From Flammula alnicola (Eukaryota > Basidiomycota > Agaricomycetes > Agaricales > Strophariaceae): a DNA stretch of 64,000 bases. This document shows positions 10,021 through 21,698 of the stretch, piece after piece. Within the stretch, counting starts at the first letter, position 1; every line of letters starts with the position of its first letter. The notes beneath the pieces were generated by a model that was not told where the DNA came from, ran no database searches, and saw only the letters and a program-made list of their open reading frames with translations. A program made the translations under genes and the position numbers. The stretch is taken from NCBI GenBank assembly GCA_015499995.1, contig JADNRV010000005.1, forward strand, positions 916,586 through 980,585. Reading direction: 5' to 3'.

Positions 10021-13000
10021 TCAACGCTTCAGATGCCCAGAGAGATTTTGCATCGTGTCTAGATTTCTGGATTCAGGGTTTTGCGCGTGTTGGGTCAATT
10101 CGCTGAGACTCGTGAGGTAAGTATCCCACTCATCCAGCCTAGAAAGCACAAGAAACAGAAAGTTAGCCAACTGAATGCGTAGGTAAAATAAAAAGGAGTG
10201 CTCACTCAAACCCACTCGGTGCAGTAGACCACATCGCCATCGTATCATTATCCACGAACGGATATCCCATCTCCTGCAATGGTTGCTGCTCGGGCCGAAC
10301 CTCCTGCACGTGACCTATTTGCACCGTTGGCAGTAGTTGTGCAACTTGTGGCGGGCCCTGTTCAAAGCCAACATCACCCATCGAACTGGGATCCATTGAG
10401 GTGCCCCCATATGAACCCTGCATGGCCCCCATCGAACTGGTCCCAGTCATAGGTGAAATGCCACACACATTTTGCGGCGAATAAGCGAGTGTCCCAGCCA
10501 AGGTGTCCAACATCATCCCAGCGGCCATGGCTGTAGCGTCCAGCTCATACCCCTGCGTCATAGAGCTCATCTCCGATATCGGCCGGTATCCATTTGGCAG
10601 CTGAGTGTTCCGCGGAAGGGCACGCGGCGGTGGCGATTGCTGTGCACCGAGATGGAGCGGCAGTGACGACGTACTGGCTGGACTTGGAACCACGAGATGT
10701 AAAAGCTCATTGGTATCACTGCTGTTGCCGCCCGGCATGGCATACCAGTAATTGGTTTGAGGTGGAGGTTGTGGTGGTTGGTGTTGCGGGGCCGGGGTAT
10801 GCGCTTGCGCTGAAAAGGTAACTTGACCATGTAATGGAAGACGGCCCAGCTCGCTGCTGTAAACCGGTAATGCAAAGTACTGCACAGGCGGATGAAGAAG
10901 AGAGGCATCGTGATTGTTCCGCGTCAATTTGACTCTGCGATGGCCTTTGCATACTTGGTTGATGTTGTGCTGACGATTGTGCAACTGGATGTGAGTGGTG
11001 TTGTGGCTGAGGATAATCCTGCGACTGATTGCAGATTCGACTGTCCGATGAATGTTGATTCTTTATTGACCCTCCGAGACCCTGCGATATTTCGCGGCAT
11101 ATCACTCTGGTCCATAGACATCGAGGACTCGCTGGCGGTAGATGACATGGGCGTTTCTGAACCGCGCTCGCGTTTATTCGTTGACGGCGGACTCCGCTGC
11201 GGTAGCGGCAATTCTCCAACGGAGGCCAGTTCATACAAAATATCCCTAAACCCGAGAATCCGCCACGTCAGCATTGCAATGGATAGATAGTATAAAGGAC
11301 GGCACGTACCAGAGTCTACCAGCTGGGTTCCGTCTCGCTTCGAAGTTTCTGAGGACTTGCATACACTTGTGCACATCCGCCATCTCCCGATTCGGATCCG
11401 TCGACAAACCAGAGCGTTTTCCTCCCCAAATGCTGAGAAGGAGCACGACGGCGGACGTAAACACCGCAATCTGGTGATACATTGATTAACCAAACCCAAG
11501 CAATGGAATCAAACGTACCTCAATCCGCGGTTCTGGCACCGTGTCCGCTGTCTTTGTACATCAATAACATGGCTGCACGACCGGGCAGCGTTTGTGCATA
11601 TGGCAAGAGACGGGAAAGATAACGGCGAGGGCTTGCTTGGCGATGGGATGAACGGCCGGTGGATGAGGATTTGGATGTAATAATATGTTGAATATAGTGA
11701 GACGGATTGGTTGAAAAACATGTCATCTTCACGATTTGGATCCCATCGCACTGAAAACCGAGGATTAAGGTGAATATATGCGCTATAAAGAAAAGGAGAC
11801 TTACGATGGTCTGGAACCGAATCAACCCATTTATTCAACGCAGAATCCAGCTCCGCGACTATATGCTGCTCCCATTCTTGTCCTACGAACCCAAGCAAGA
11901 TTTTCGATTTGTTGATGGAGTACTATTGCAAGGCGGTCATACTTGGGGCTCGCGTTTGGTAGGGAAAAAATGACGTACAATGGTCCGTAGCGAGAAAGCC
12001 AGGATCTGGTGGAGCTTCAGGTATAGAATGAAGTGGCTGATCGAAGATGGCTTGTTCGGCGGCTGCTTAAAGCATTTTTCGGGGTCAGGATTTTCCCAAT
12101 ATTCGTCATCGCAATCTATCGGCAAATCAAGGTCAAAGCTAAGAAGGTTCAGTTAGGTGAACTGAAACAATAGGACCAGGCGTTAAGCGCGTACTCTTCA
12201 TCCTGAGTGGCACACGGCCGACCTAAGCATGAACTCATCATTCGATCTAGGCACACGAGCACCCTAATTAGATCATCAGTGTAAAGAATAATACACCCAA
12301 GGTAAGGTGTTGACGTACCAGAACGCTCGTTTCCACAATTCGTCTTCTGCGGTCAAAGTGTGGGTATGTAACTTCCGTCGGTGCGCTCCAACATCCTGAG
12401 CCAACCTGATACCAATGCCAACTATTGTCCAACATGACTGAGGTGCCGATGAGCCTTGCAGGAATTGCGCAGAGAGCTGTCACGCCAAAAGAATATTATC
12501 AGACAACCCGAAGACATCATATATTAAATGAGACATACACAGTAGAGTTGAATGTCGAATAACGTCGGCGGAGTCAGCATCGACCTTCGCACCGCCTGTA
12601 CTTGGCCAAACCATTTCCATCCACACGAATGATAGGAGTCATAGCCCTCAAGCTTGACCCTGGGATCGTCGGAGTACCGCGCACCAACGGCGCAAACAAG
12701 AAGAAAGACGGGGGCAAAGGTTTCGTTCCTGAGATGCAAGCCTTCTTGAACCAACTTTTCAAAATCGGGCGATGGAGCAAAGGTAGATAGAGGTTGACAT
12801 GGGTGAAGTAGAGATCGATGAGGTGCATGGAGAGGTCGTGCTCGGGGAATGTATAATGACCTCTCTCTGACGTGTTGAATACTTTTTCCCACTATTATCG
12901 ATATGAACTGATGAGGAATTGAAAAGGAAATATAGACATTAAAGAGACGATAACAACGCACCGGTCGCAAAGTCCAAAACTCCATCCGCAGATTCTGAAG

Positions 13001-13955
13001 CGGAGGCTTCTGTCCATGTCTTAGGTCCGTTAGGGTAATATCTGACCCCGTGTATTCATTCTTCAGTTCCAATGCGGTGCGTAATAGCATGATTCCACTC
13101 GATTTCCCAAAGAATCGATATTCATGAGGCTCCAAATCCATTTGTTTGAGGTCATCCGACAGAAGGAGGCATGTCTCGTCGTCGTCTTCGTCTAACCCAG
13201 TCGGGGATGCTGCATTGTCGGCAACGCCAGGTATAGCGGAGGCAACGATATCGAGGCCTATAGTTGATCCTTCGTTGCTGCGACAAGCTAGGTCTGTTAC
13301 GAGAGAACTTGGGTTGACAGGTGCCCGCTCCGCCTTCCAATTGTTGTCCAACGACTCGATCAATTCATTGTAAACCGCGTCGTCAGCGCACAGCTAAAGC
13401 CAAGGTTGCAAAGTGCTGATTTATACAACCACAAAAGTAGATGGACTTACCCGCCGAAGCAGTTTCTCCAACTTCTCCACTCGGTTCTCCAGGCTTTCAA
13501 CGTACGTTACGTAGCTGTATGTGTGTGTGAGCGTACCGAATTTGACTCAGTATCGGAAGTACACACGCTTTCGGAGGGCCACGCTTCTGATAAGAGCTTT
13601 ACCTTCAACAAGATAGACAAGAAAGGAACATGAGCGTCACCTTGGCCGCCTCGATGTATGTGCAATCAGAACTATAGGCAATGCAGTTCGAGCATCGGTT
13701 TCCTGGCATTTGGGCACCGTCGCCTGATTATTTCATGAGTAAATGGCTGTTTATGCATTATGAAACTACGAACATCGACCTGTATATCATCCGAAGAAAG
13801 AGATATGAGGTTACGGAGCTATCCAAAAATTTGGGTCAAAACGTACTCTTCTTGCGCCTGCAGATATCACATGCCCGTTGCATCCTTCGCTTCTTCAAGC
13901 TCTGGTAAGACCCCGAATTGTCGCCGTCATTGGTCTCTTCCTCGTTGGACGACAT
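10021..13955 (-). CDS. Zn2Cys6 (Gal4-type) transcription factor with fungal_trans domain
   Basis: A nuclear DNA-binding regulator of about 900 residues in many exons. From the ATG at 13955: an acidic start, a basic KKRRMQ, the zinc cluster ACDICRRKK ... DGAQMPGNRCSNC ... SDCTYIEAAK, a dimerisation coiled coil (YVESLENRVEKLEKLLRR), then the fungal-specific domain (MHLIDLYFTHVNLYLPLLHRP, FLLVCAVGARYSDDPRV, FWVLVCLDRMMSSCLGRP, AVFTSAVVLLLSIWGGKRSGL, WDILYELASVG). A Gln/Pro/Met-rich tail ends in a last exon, LDEWDTYLTSLSEL, at 10021. Two defects appear. The third cluster cysteine (expected KKxRCDG) is lost at the 13,730/13,855 exon junction, and one base is missing near 11,540 between QRQRT and VPEPRIE. 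The target genes cannot be told from sequence. The P450 lies divergently 1.1 kb away. Confidence 0.85.
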
Positions 13956-15059
13956 GGTGAAGACCACGTTCATGGGAAAAGTCAGCAAAAGTTGATTACA
14001 AGATGATTGCAGTGTATGTAATCCGGCAGATCTGACGCGTTCTTGTGCCGACACCTCGGTCAGACTACTCGACAACCTTCCAACGACGCTGAGAGGCTGC
14101 CACGTAATAGTTCAACCTCACATCCTGGCACGTCGACATGGCCGCAAGTTCAAGATTCTGGGACTCGGAGTCATAGTTTTTCTCTTGTACGTCAGTGCGT
14201 ATCTTGAATAGAGTACGATATCATTTGTTGTATCCAACTTCACATTTTTTAGGTTTATACGCTCGAGAAACATGGCTCGATCTATCTCATCTTACCCATT
14301 GGCGGTCGCCCTGTCGCCTCGCGCTAAACAGCGTGGCGCCGATGCCGTTAAATCAAGGCCTCATTCACGCCCGCTTCCAATCATTCAATCTAGATTACCA
14401 TTTCTCCCCTGAGACAGAAATGGAGCGGTGAAAACAAACTTCTGCGAGCAATGACATGTGATGCGGTACTTGCGAATTAGGCTTCAGATCGACACCGGAG
14501 TTAATATATGGCAATAGGTCATAAAGGCCATGGCATAGAGTCCTACACCGACATGCGCGGCCACCTTCTTGTGCGTGGCGTGGGCAGCATGTCAAGCACA
14601 GTTGCTTCAAGCATTTGCTCGTTCACCAGCGGATCCAAGGGAGGTTGAACACCCAGATTGATGAGGAACAGTGGCGACGAGCAATATGAAGTGGAAGAGG
14701 GTGATAGCTTCTTTGAGGTGGGCATTAACAGGAGAAAACGGAAATCGGCTGCGCAGCGGACAAAAGAAACGCGCGTTGGAAAAACGGAACGAGGAGTGCA
14801 TCCTGATTGTTACGTCAAGCAGGACCAATAGAGGTATGCACGAGTCTATATCATCCTAGTATGCATATAAATAGATATTATAATCTGATCTAGAAGCCAG
14901 GACAATTCTTCCTAAGGACAATGGGTGACGGATGGATGAAGGTTTTACGTTTAAGTTTGATTTTTCGTCGCCCTCATGGATCTGTTCAGGCTTATAAAGA
15001 GCTAGCGTGTAAGATTAGCTGAAAAGACGCTCATAGTTTGCCAGACTCATAAGCCAATT
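13956..15059. other. Divergent intergenic region between regulator and P450
   Basis: I find no gene. The right end contains the P450 core promoter. Confidence 0.4.
14993..14998 (+). promoter_or_regulatory. TATA box of the P450 gene
   Basis: TATAAA lies 62-67 bp upstream of the P450 ATG, a usual fungal spacing. Confidence 0.5.
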
Positions 15060-17242
15060 ATGACAATCCACAACGAAGATATAGCTGCTGGACTACTCGT
15101 ATTCTTTTGCGCTTATTTTATATATCGCCGAAGATATCCAGGAAGGCTCTACCCGCCAGGACCAAAAGGATTGCCCATCGTAGGCAACTTATTCGACATT
15201 CCGAAGGCATCGGCATATAAAACATACGCTCAATGGTCGAAAGAATTAGGTGAGTGCAAACGTCGATAAAATACACGGCACTGTCTGAACGCTACTGTAG
15301 GGTCGGATATCCTCTATTTGAATGCAGCGGGCCAGTCAATCGTCGTGCTCAATTCAATCGAGGCCGCCAACGACCTGCTTGACAAACGCTCTTCTATATA
15401 CTCAAACAGGTTTGTGTTTTCGGATTTCATCCCTACTTTTGCTTTTATCACTATTAATCTCCCCTCACTGGCAGGCCTCATCTGACCATGGCTAGCGAGA
15501 TGTACGTCTTTTTTTTGGTCATATACGTAGGCTGATGGTCCACTAGGCTGGAAGGGACACGATTCTTGGCGTTGATGCCATATGGAGAGGCGTGGCGTGA
15601 AGCGCGTCGGCTTCTGCAAAAGCACCTTACTCCGTCAGATCAAGCTATTTACCAAACAAGGGAATTAGAGTTCGTGCGCAAATTCCTGCTTCCAAATTTG
15701 CTGGATACTCCTCAACACTTCTCAAAACACATTTGGAAGTGAGTCGAACTTTATTCATCTCATGACTGGCCTCCTACAATGTCGATATTCCAGTGCGGTT
15801 GGAGCCAGCATAGTCTCGCTTGCATATGGTCTTCCTATATGCCGCATAAACGATCAGTGGATTCAGCTCGCGGAAGATGGGATTGCCGTTATGGATGGTG
15901 GCAGCGTTCCAGGGAGGTATTTCGTTGATGCGATTCCAGCGATGAAATATATACCCGAATGGTTCCCAAGAGCTACTTTCCAGACCGAAGCACGAGAAGG
16001 GCGACAACGCCTGCGACACTTTTTCAGCGCCCCGTTTCAGGCCGCCAAAAAAGCAATGGTAAGATTTTTTCCCTCAATTAAAAAGTACTCACCGCCAGCG
16101 AATCATTACGTATACGCAGTCTGATGGGGTCGCAAGGAGCTCCTTTGTATCTGAGTCCTTGGAATCATTGGGAGATAGTGGGCATTCTGAGCAAGGGCAG
16201 CGGGCAATCGAGAATCTAGCTGGGATGTTTGTTGCGGGTGAGCGCACAATTCAGTCGCATTTTAGCATCAACTGAAGTCCACTCAGGTGGCGTAGACACA
16301 ACCGTCGCTGCACTTTACAGTTTTGTGCTCGCCATGGTTTGCTATCCAGAAGTACAATCCAAGGCACAGAAAGAAATAGAGATGGTTGTCGGTACAAATC
16401 GTCTTCCAGATTTTCATGATAAACCACACATGCCATATCTCTCTGCGGTGCTGAAAGAAGTCCTTCGGTTCGTTCATTTTTCCCTACCAAAACCAATATG
16501 TAGTCTTACATGTTTTAAAGGTGGCAGCCAATTGCTCCTCAAGGTACGAAGCGCGACTCTTCTTAATCGTCGGCATGTATTGGTTCCAATATTTCATAAA
16601 ATAGGTGTCCCTCATACGTCGACGAAAGATGACATATATCGAGGCTATTACATCCCTAAGGGCTCTATTGTTCTAGCGAACGCTTGGTTCGGTTCTTGTC
16701 GTGTCTTGTAAGTCTGCACTAATAACCGACCATTAGGGCAATGCTACATGACGAAAAGATATTTTCCAACCCCTCTCTTTTTGACCCAGAGCGCTTTCTC
16801 ACAAACGGAGATTTGCGCTTCGATGTACCAGACCCAGATATCGTCCCGACTTTTGGCTTTGGGAGACGGTTAGTACTTCTCGAGTATCTGGAACAGTGAA
16901 CCGAGGAACTTGATCACTGTTTGCATCTTATAATTAGGGTTTGCCCCGCAGCGCACATCGGGCTTGCGTCTTTCTGGATTACTGCAGCATCAATCCTAGC
17001 CTGCTTCAACATCTCGAAAGCCATCGACGAACATGGCAACGAGGTACAACCGAAGGTAGAATATAGTGGTAAAACTCTCGTTGCGTGAGTCGATAATCGA
17101 ACTTTTCGCTCGTCCATAGTATGTTTTCCGCTAACTCTCATCTAGTCACCCAGAACCCTTCCAGTGTACCTTCACCCCTCGTTCTCAGGAAGCGGAGACT
17201 CTTATTCAAGCCGAACTTGACGGCAGCTCTGACTCTCTATGA
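15060..17242 (+). CDS. Cytochrome P450 monooxygenase
   Basis: A membrane-anchored P450 in about a dozen exons. It has an N-terminal membrane helix (AAGLLVFFCAYFIY), then the hinge YPPGPKGLPIVGNLFDIP, the helix C region WREARRLLQKHL, helix I AGGVDTT (across an intron, near 16,230-16,300), the helix K E-x-x-R (KEVLRW), a PERF-type DPERFL, and the haem loop FGFGRRVCPAAHIG with the thiolate cysteine. Splicing LRW-QPIAPQ-GVPHTST and NAW-AMLHDE through short introns keeps the frame open to TGA 17240-17242. About 510 residues is normal for the family. The closest group by motif is the basidiomycete O-methylsterigmatocystin-oxidoreductase-like P450s, but the substrate is unknown and no biosynthetic partners lie nearby. 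It appears intact. Confidence 0.93.
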
Positions 17243-17618
17243 AGAAGAGACATCTTGCAGTGATCATGAACTTTCGTGCAATTGAATACTGTAATCGACC
17301 ATTGTTTAATCTGATGTAGTAGAAGGTCAATATGTAGATCGCCTTATATGTACATAGCAACCATTCAGACGCACCTAAGAAAAATATAGGCCGTGACATG
17401 ACTCGGGCTGATTCATACATAGACTGACAGAGGTGCCCACAGGCCTGATTTCATAACATAGTACGCAGAAGACGTTACAAAAAGCGAAGCTTTGAGCAGG
17501 TACTTTTCCGTTTTCGGTTCCGTCAGATACTAAGTACGAAGATGCGGAACTGTGCCGAAATTTCGTGAAAGAATACAAGTACAAGAGGAAAAGAAATATT
17601 CAACGACCATACTGATCT
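17243..17618. other. Convergent intergenic region
   Basis: This is the 3' flank shared by the P450 and the F-box gene, which converge here. Nothing else is seen. Confidence 0.4.
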
Positions 17619-19370
17619 CTAAGTTCTCGGAATCAGATCCGGGGAACAGGTTACAATTACATCCTCCGCTTCCAATATTTCCTTTGCTTTCTCCGCTCCT
17701 GGGCATGCGAAAAAACTCACTCGTTGGAGAGGGACGCCTGAAGCCTTTCTCCATCTCATAACTGGCTCAAGATAATGTTGACATGGCACAGGTTCCCCTT
17801 CGAGTTGTATTTCCACAAGAGATGGCAAAGGTAGGGGATCTAATGCGCTTGCTACTCGCATAAAGTAAGTATTATGTCTCATGACTCGCGACATATTTCA
17901 AGTCTTACCGGTATCACTGACTGGGTGATTGCGAAGAAAATCTCTAAATACACCATCGCCCGTGGCCTTTCTGTCGCACGATATCCGCAATGTGTGGACC
18001 GATCTGAAAGGAAGCATAAATTTGACTAGATCTTGGTAAGGCGCGAATTCAGGACTCCATATAGTCAATAAAGTTGCTTTAGAAAGGATTGGATCAAGAA
18101 TCGACGCGAGTGATGAATTAACGTGAGCCACGACGCCGCTCAGATATCTAGACCGTCTCCACTTTAATGATATGCGAAACCATAAGCTTTCCGAGGGCGG
18201 CCAGCCTTGGTTATGGATGATAAACCGAGAAATGTCGGGGCAGGCGGATATACTCATATGCTTCGACGTTGTGGGTAAGCCTGGCCAGGAATTGAACCAT
18301 TTCTCCAAGGCGCGGAGCAGTTGCGAATACTCGTGCTCATCTCCGCTGTCCATGGTTGCAGCCAGATACAAGCTGCATCCGCTCGGGGTGGATATATGAT
18401 CCAGGAATTGATCGATCCCTTCCGATAACTTTCCAGCAAGGCCGAGGGTTTGCAATCGGCGAAGCTGAAGTTGTGATACGTCCTGGCGTGAGGTGTCTCT
18501 CCGCATCCCAAATTTTATGCTAACATGCGTTAAATCACGCATGCAGCATAAAATTCCAATCCATTCTGATACCGGAGGTCGTTGATTTAAATGGAGGTTC
18601 GAAATTGATAGCTCAGTGATATTGTGGAAAAATGGCATGTTCAGGTCGGTAAAGTAGCCATCCAGCTCTAGTCGGCGGAAAGGTCCACTGGAATGAAGCA
18701 AAATGTTGTTTCTTAGAACCCAATTTTGGTTTCTAGCAACCCATTGCCGTTTACTCTTGATTAGTGTAATCGAAATTAAAGTGGATAGCCGGCGGCTCAA
18801 GAGGTGTTCAATTCTGGCTATTTCGCTGGGGTAGCCGTATATCTCCACCGACCCAACTAGCTGAGCAGCGGACATGATATCCTCGAAGAGTTGGGGTCGT
18901 CTTCCTAAATGAAGAGAGTTGGCGATCGTTACCGGAACGGAACCAGAGCGTCGCAAAAGTTCTCTCAACCATGGCGCCCTCTCCTTGTCACAGTTGAGCA
19001 TTTGACTCCAGAGGAGCGGGGATGCAAGCGCTAATTTCCTCCAGTGATGAGAGACCTGCGAGACCGACCGTATGTCTGTGGTTGTATGAGTGAGAGTGGG
19101 AAGCGAAGCGGGATGCTTGAATGTGAATGTTTTGGTATTATAAGTTGCCACGAGGCGAAAGATCTTCAATAGGACCTCCGGGGGTAGTATCGCGATGGGG
19201 ATAAGGGTGTTGAGGTATTGAGATACTTCGACTGACTTCGACTGATAACCCAGAAATTCAGGGATCAAGGTCTTGAGGTCTTGATAAATTTCGGTCGCCT
19301 TCAACCGATACCCCAGAAGTTCAGCTTCGAGGGCTTCCCTCAGCGCGGCGATACTTGTTGGCAACGGCAT
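17619..19370 (-). CDS. F-box protein, intact
   Basis: The F-box lies early in the protein: IAILPPEVLLKIFRLV, then IRSVSQVSHHWRKLALASPLLWSQM, followed by WLRELLRRSGSVPVTI and leucine-rich repeats (ITELSISNLHL, LQLRRLQTLGLAGKL). One intron (17852-17908) joins HPVSDT to ASALDPLPLPSLVEI and the gene ends at 17619. The predicted role is substrate recognition in an SCF ubiquitin ligase. The first in-frame ATG is at 19370 (MPLPTSIAALREALEAE). The frame stays open upstream to 19550 without an ATG, so an extra 5' exon is possible. A heptad-like repeat (EALEAELLGYRLKATEIYQDL and a similar following block) precedes the F-box. The target is unknown. Confidence 0.8.
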
Positions 19371-20393
19371 GCAGAAGTATGTTGAGATTAAGAGAGTATT
19401 GCGGTTGGTGGATGCTGGGAGTGTAGTCGGCGCTTGCGCACAACGCGGCAAAAAACCGAGCAGTGAGGCCTGAGGACTCACAGTAGAAATCGACGAAATC
19501 TCTTTCAACGACTTTTTCAGCTCCAGATAGTTACTAGAGGACAACTTCAATAGGTTACAATCTAAGGCTAGGAAACAAAAGAAGAGAAAGGACGCTCACT
19601 AAGGCGATGAGATCGATGAGAGTCCGAAAGATAGCCAGCCGCGGGCTTCCGACTGCAGACTCCGGTTGATTAATTTTTGAAGCCGTATGGTACATAGGAC
19701 ATGCCGTGCCGTGTGTTCATGTGCCGGCCCGCATCGAGTTTGCAACTCTGTCGGAAACTTCCAGGATGCCTGAACAGGCCGATAATGCCGTTAATGGCCG
19801 GCTGTCCTGTTCAGGCCTGATCATCGGAGGAGTTAGCCTGATCAATCAAGGGACAAATCTAATCAGGCTGTCATGGTCAGAAACGCGCGGCCTGATTAGT
19901 GGGCTGAGTAATTCTCATCGACAAAGATTATCAGGAGCCACAAACATGTTAAGGGCCTCGCGAAAAATTAAGGCCTACTTAGATTATCAGAGCAATCAGG
20001 AATAACCAGGTATCCTAGTAATTACCCGCCATTACCATCTTTTCGACATTGTGCTATTAGTGGGACTCGAACACTTGACTTCACTTACCTTTACTTACCT
20101 TATATTACATACCTAACCATCATTAAAGTTACCATAATTACCACTACACCATAATACTGTTTACAGTGTAGAATCTAATGTTAATATAGCGCCTAAACGG
20201 CATTCTCTCGCATTGCCACACCGACCTTGAATCTGAATCCTCTACGACAACAGCCTCTGCTCGGGCCTCTGCGCATGTTGTAATTACTTAGACATTATAT
20301 ATTTGTGTATGAATATATTTGTATACCTACAGAGTAATTAATCTCGTGTCTAATGCAGGTGCTATTATGTTCCTTCGCCGCCGTCAATTGTAT

Positions 20394-20488
20394 CGAGCAG
20401 CAGCAGATCGAGCAGCAGCAGTCGTGCCGCTGATGCTCCCACCTCCTCGTTATCTATCCCAGCAGCAGCAATTGTGCTGCTGCTGCTC
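20394..20488. repeat. Short CAG and CTG trinucleotide runs
   Basis: CAG runs (CAGCAGCAG, then AGCAGCAGCAG) on the left and a CTG run (CTGCTGCTGCT) on the right lie within 100 bp, so the two sides can pair. They are too short to be unstable expansions by themselves. Confidence 0.5.
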
Positions 20489-20821
20489 CCACTCATCACT
20501 CCAATACCCATGACAAAGCACTACTCGAGGGGGGCGATCAGCGAGGTAGGGCAGTAGCCGCTTGGTCGGCCATATTCCTGGACTGAGGACACATTGATAA
20601 TCGGCATCGTGATCCACTCACGCTCCTCGGCACCTTCGATCTTGAGATGCTCAATGAAGCGAGCCGATGTCGGCTAGAAATCATCGAGCTGGATATTCGT
20701 AAACAGCATTCCGTGCAAGAAGATGCAAAGGTCAGAGGTGCGTGCATCAGGCACTGACTGTCGTGCTTGCGCTGCATGTGACCAGAAAGGCGGCACTAAT
20801 TCGTGAAGGTGGTGGGGTGGG

Positions 20822-21035
20822 TGAACGAGCTCTGAGCTCGTTCGTATTCGAGGCGGACGGAGGAGGCGGGCGGTCGAGCTGGGACACGGTGGGGCAGCTA
20901 CATGAATGAGCTACGCGAGCTGGTTTGTGGTCGAGGCAACCGACAAGGAGGCGGTGAGGTGGGTGATCGTGGGTGACCGAGGCCTGAGCTTGTTCATGCT
21001 CAAGGCGGACACAGAGGAGGCGGGCAGTGGACCTG
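20822..21035. repeat. Imperfect direct repeat, about 50-bp units
   Basis: A block around 20,828-20,875 (CTGAGCTCGTTCGTATTCGA followed by GGCGGACGGAGGAGGCGGGC) recurs at about 20,980-21,030 (CTGAGCTTGTTCATGCTCAA followed by GGCGGACACAGAGGAGGCGG). The sequence between them has related GAGCTACGCGAGCTGG motifs. Confidence 0.45.
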
Positions 21036-21417
21036 TGGGCTCAAGTCGGGCATAGAGTCTAAGGTGATCGTCACTGGCCGCCGTCTTATGTAGGTTCATT
21101 TGTGCCGTGGGATAACTAAATAGCAGACAAATTAGTTAGAAAACAAAAAATAAGACCAAAACAAGGTGTGTGCGTTGTGCAGCCCGGAGTAATCAGCGAG
21201 CATATGGCTCCCACATTGATATGATTGGGCACCAACTGGGCATCGCCACATCGTCATGTCAATGAACCACGGGATACATTGGCGGGGCTCGACATATGAG
21301 AAGAGACCGAATGTGAGGAAGCGGGTTTGGGGTAGGTGATGGGACGCGATGAGAGTCGAGAAGCAAAGATCAATACGCAGAATCAGCGCTAATCTCTCCA
21401 GGACTTTGGAGCAAAGG

Positions 21418-21445
21418 GGACAATTTCCATATATGGAAATTGTCC
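21418..21445. repeat. Perfect 28-bp palindrome
   Basis: A perfect inverted repeat with no spacer, with GGACAATTTCCATA as half-site. It could be a cruciform or a dimeric protein site. The context gives no owner. Confidence 0.75.
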
Positions 21446-21698
21446 TATTGAAGCCCGATCATAATTGGAAACCCACAATCGAGAGGATTCAAAACAGAAT
21501 ATCCGACTGCTCATATCCTTGGTTTCTCTTTTAAATTGATAGGGAACTTTATTTTACTTGAGTAGGGGCTACTTGTAAAAGTTCTTTCGGGGTTTTTTGT
21601 TTGAAGAGTCACTTGAAATGGAGGGCCGAGGCCGGTATAGAAGTCATTGATCAGTAAGTAAAAGTTTCAGCATAAGTACATAGGCGAGTTCTCTATGC

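Larger units (their letters stand above)
19371..21698. other. Repeat-rich stretch without a supported gene
   Basis: It starts with the 5' end of the F-box gene. From about 19,760 to 20,010 there are many short motifs around CCTGATCA/TCAGGC. Around 20,390-20,500 a CAG/CTG-rich run follows, then a GC-rich block with imperfect direct repeats and a 28-bp palindrome. Short open frames are present but none shows a family. It may be decayed transposon sequence. Confidence 0.4.

Noticed and set aside
15060..17242. P450 as part of a secondary-metabolite cluster
   Set aside because: No synthase, transferase or transporter lies nearby, and the regulator 1.1 kb away is not of a type that marks clusters.
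20045..20075. B-box-like GTGTTCGAGTCCCAC on the minus strand, suggesting a tRNA or SINE
   Set aside because: No matching A box, acceptor stem or anticodon arm could be built upstream, so there is no tRNA, and a SINE cannot be shown from one motif.
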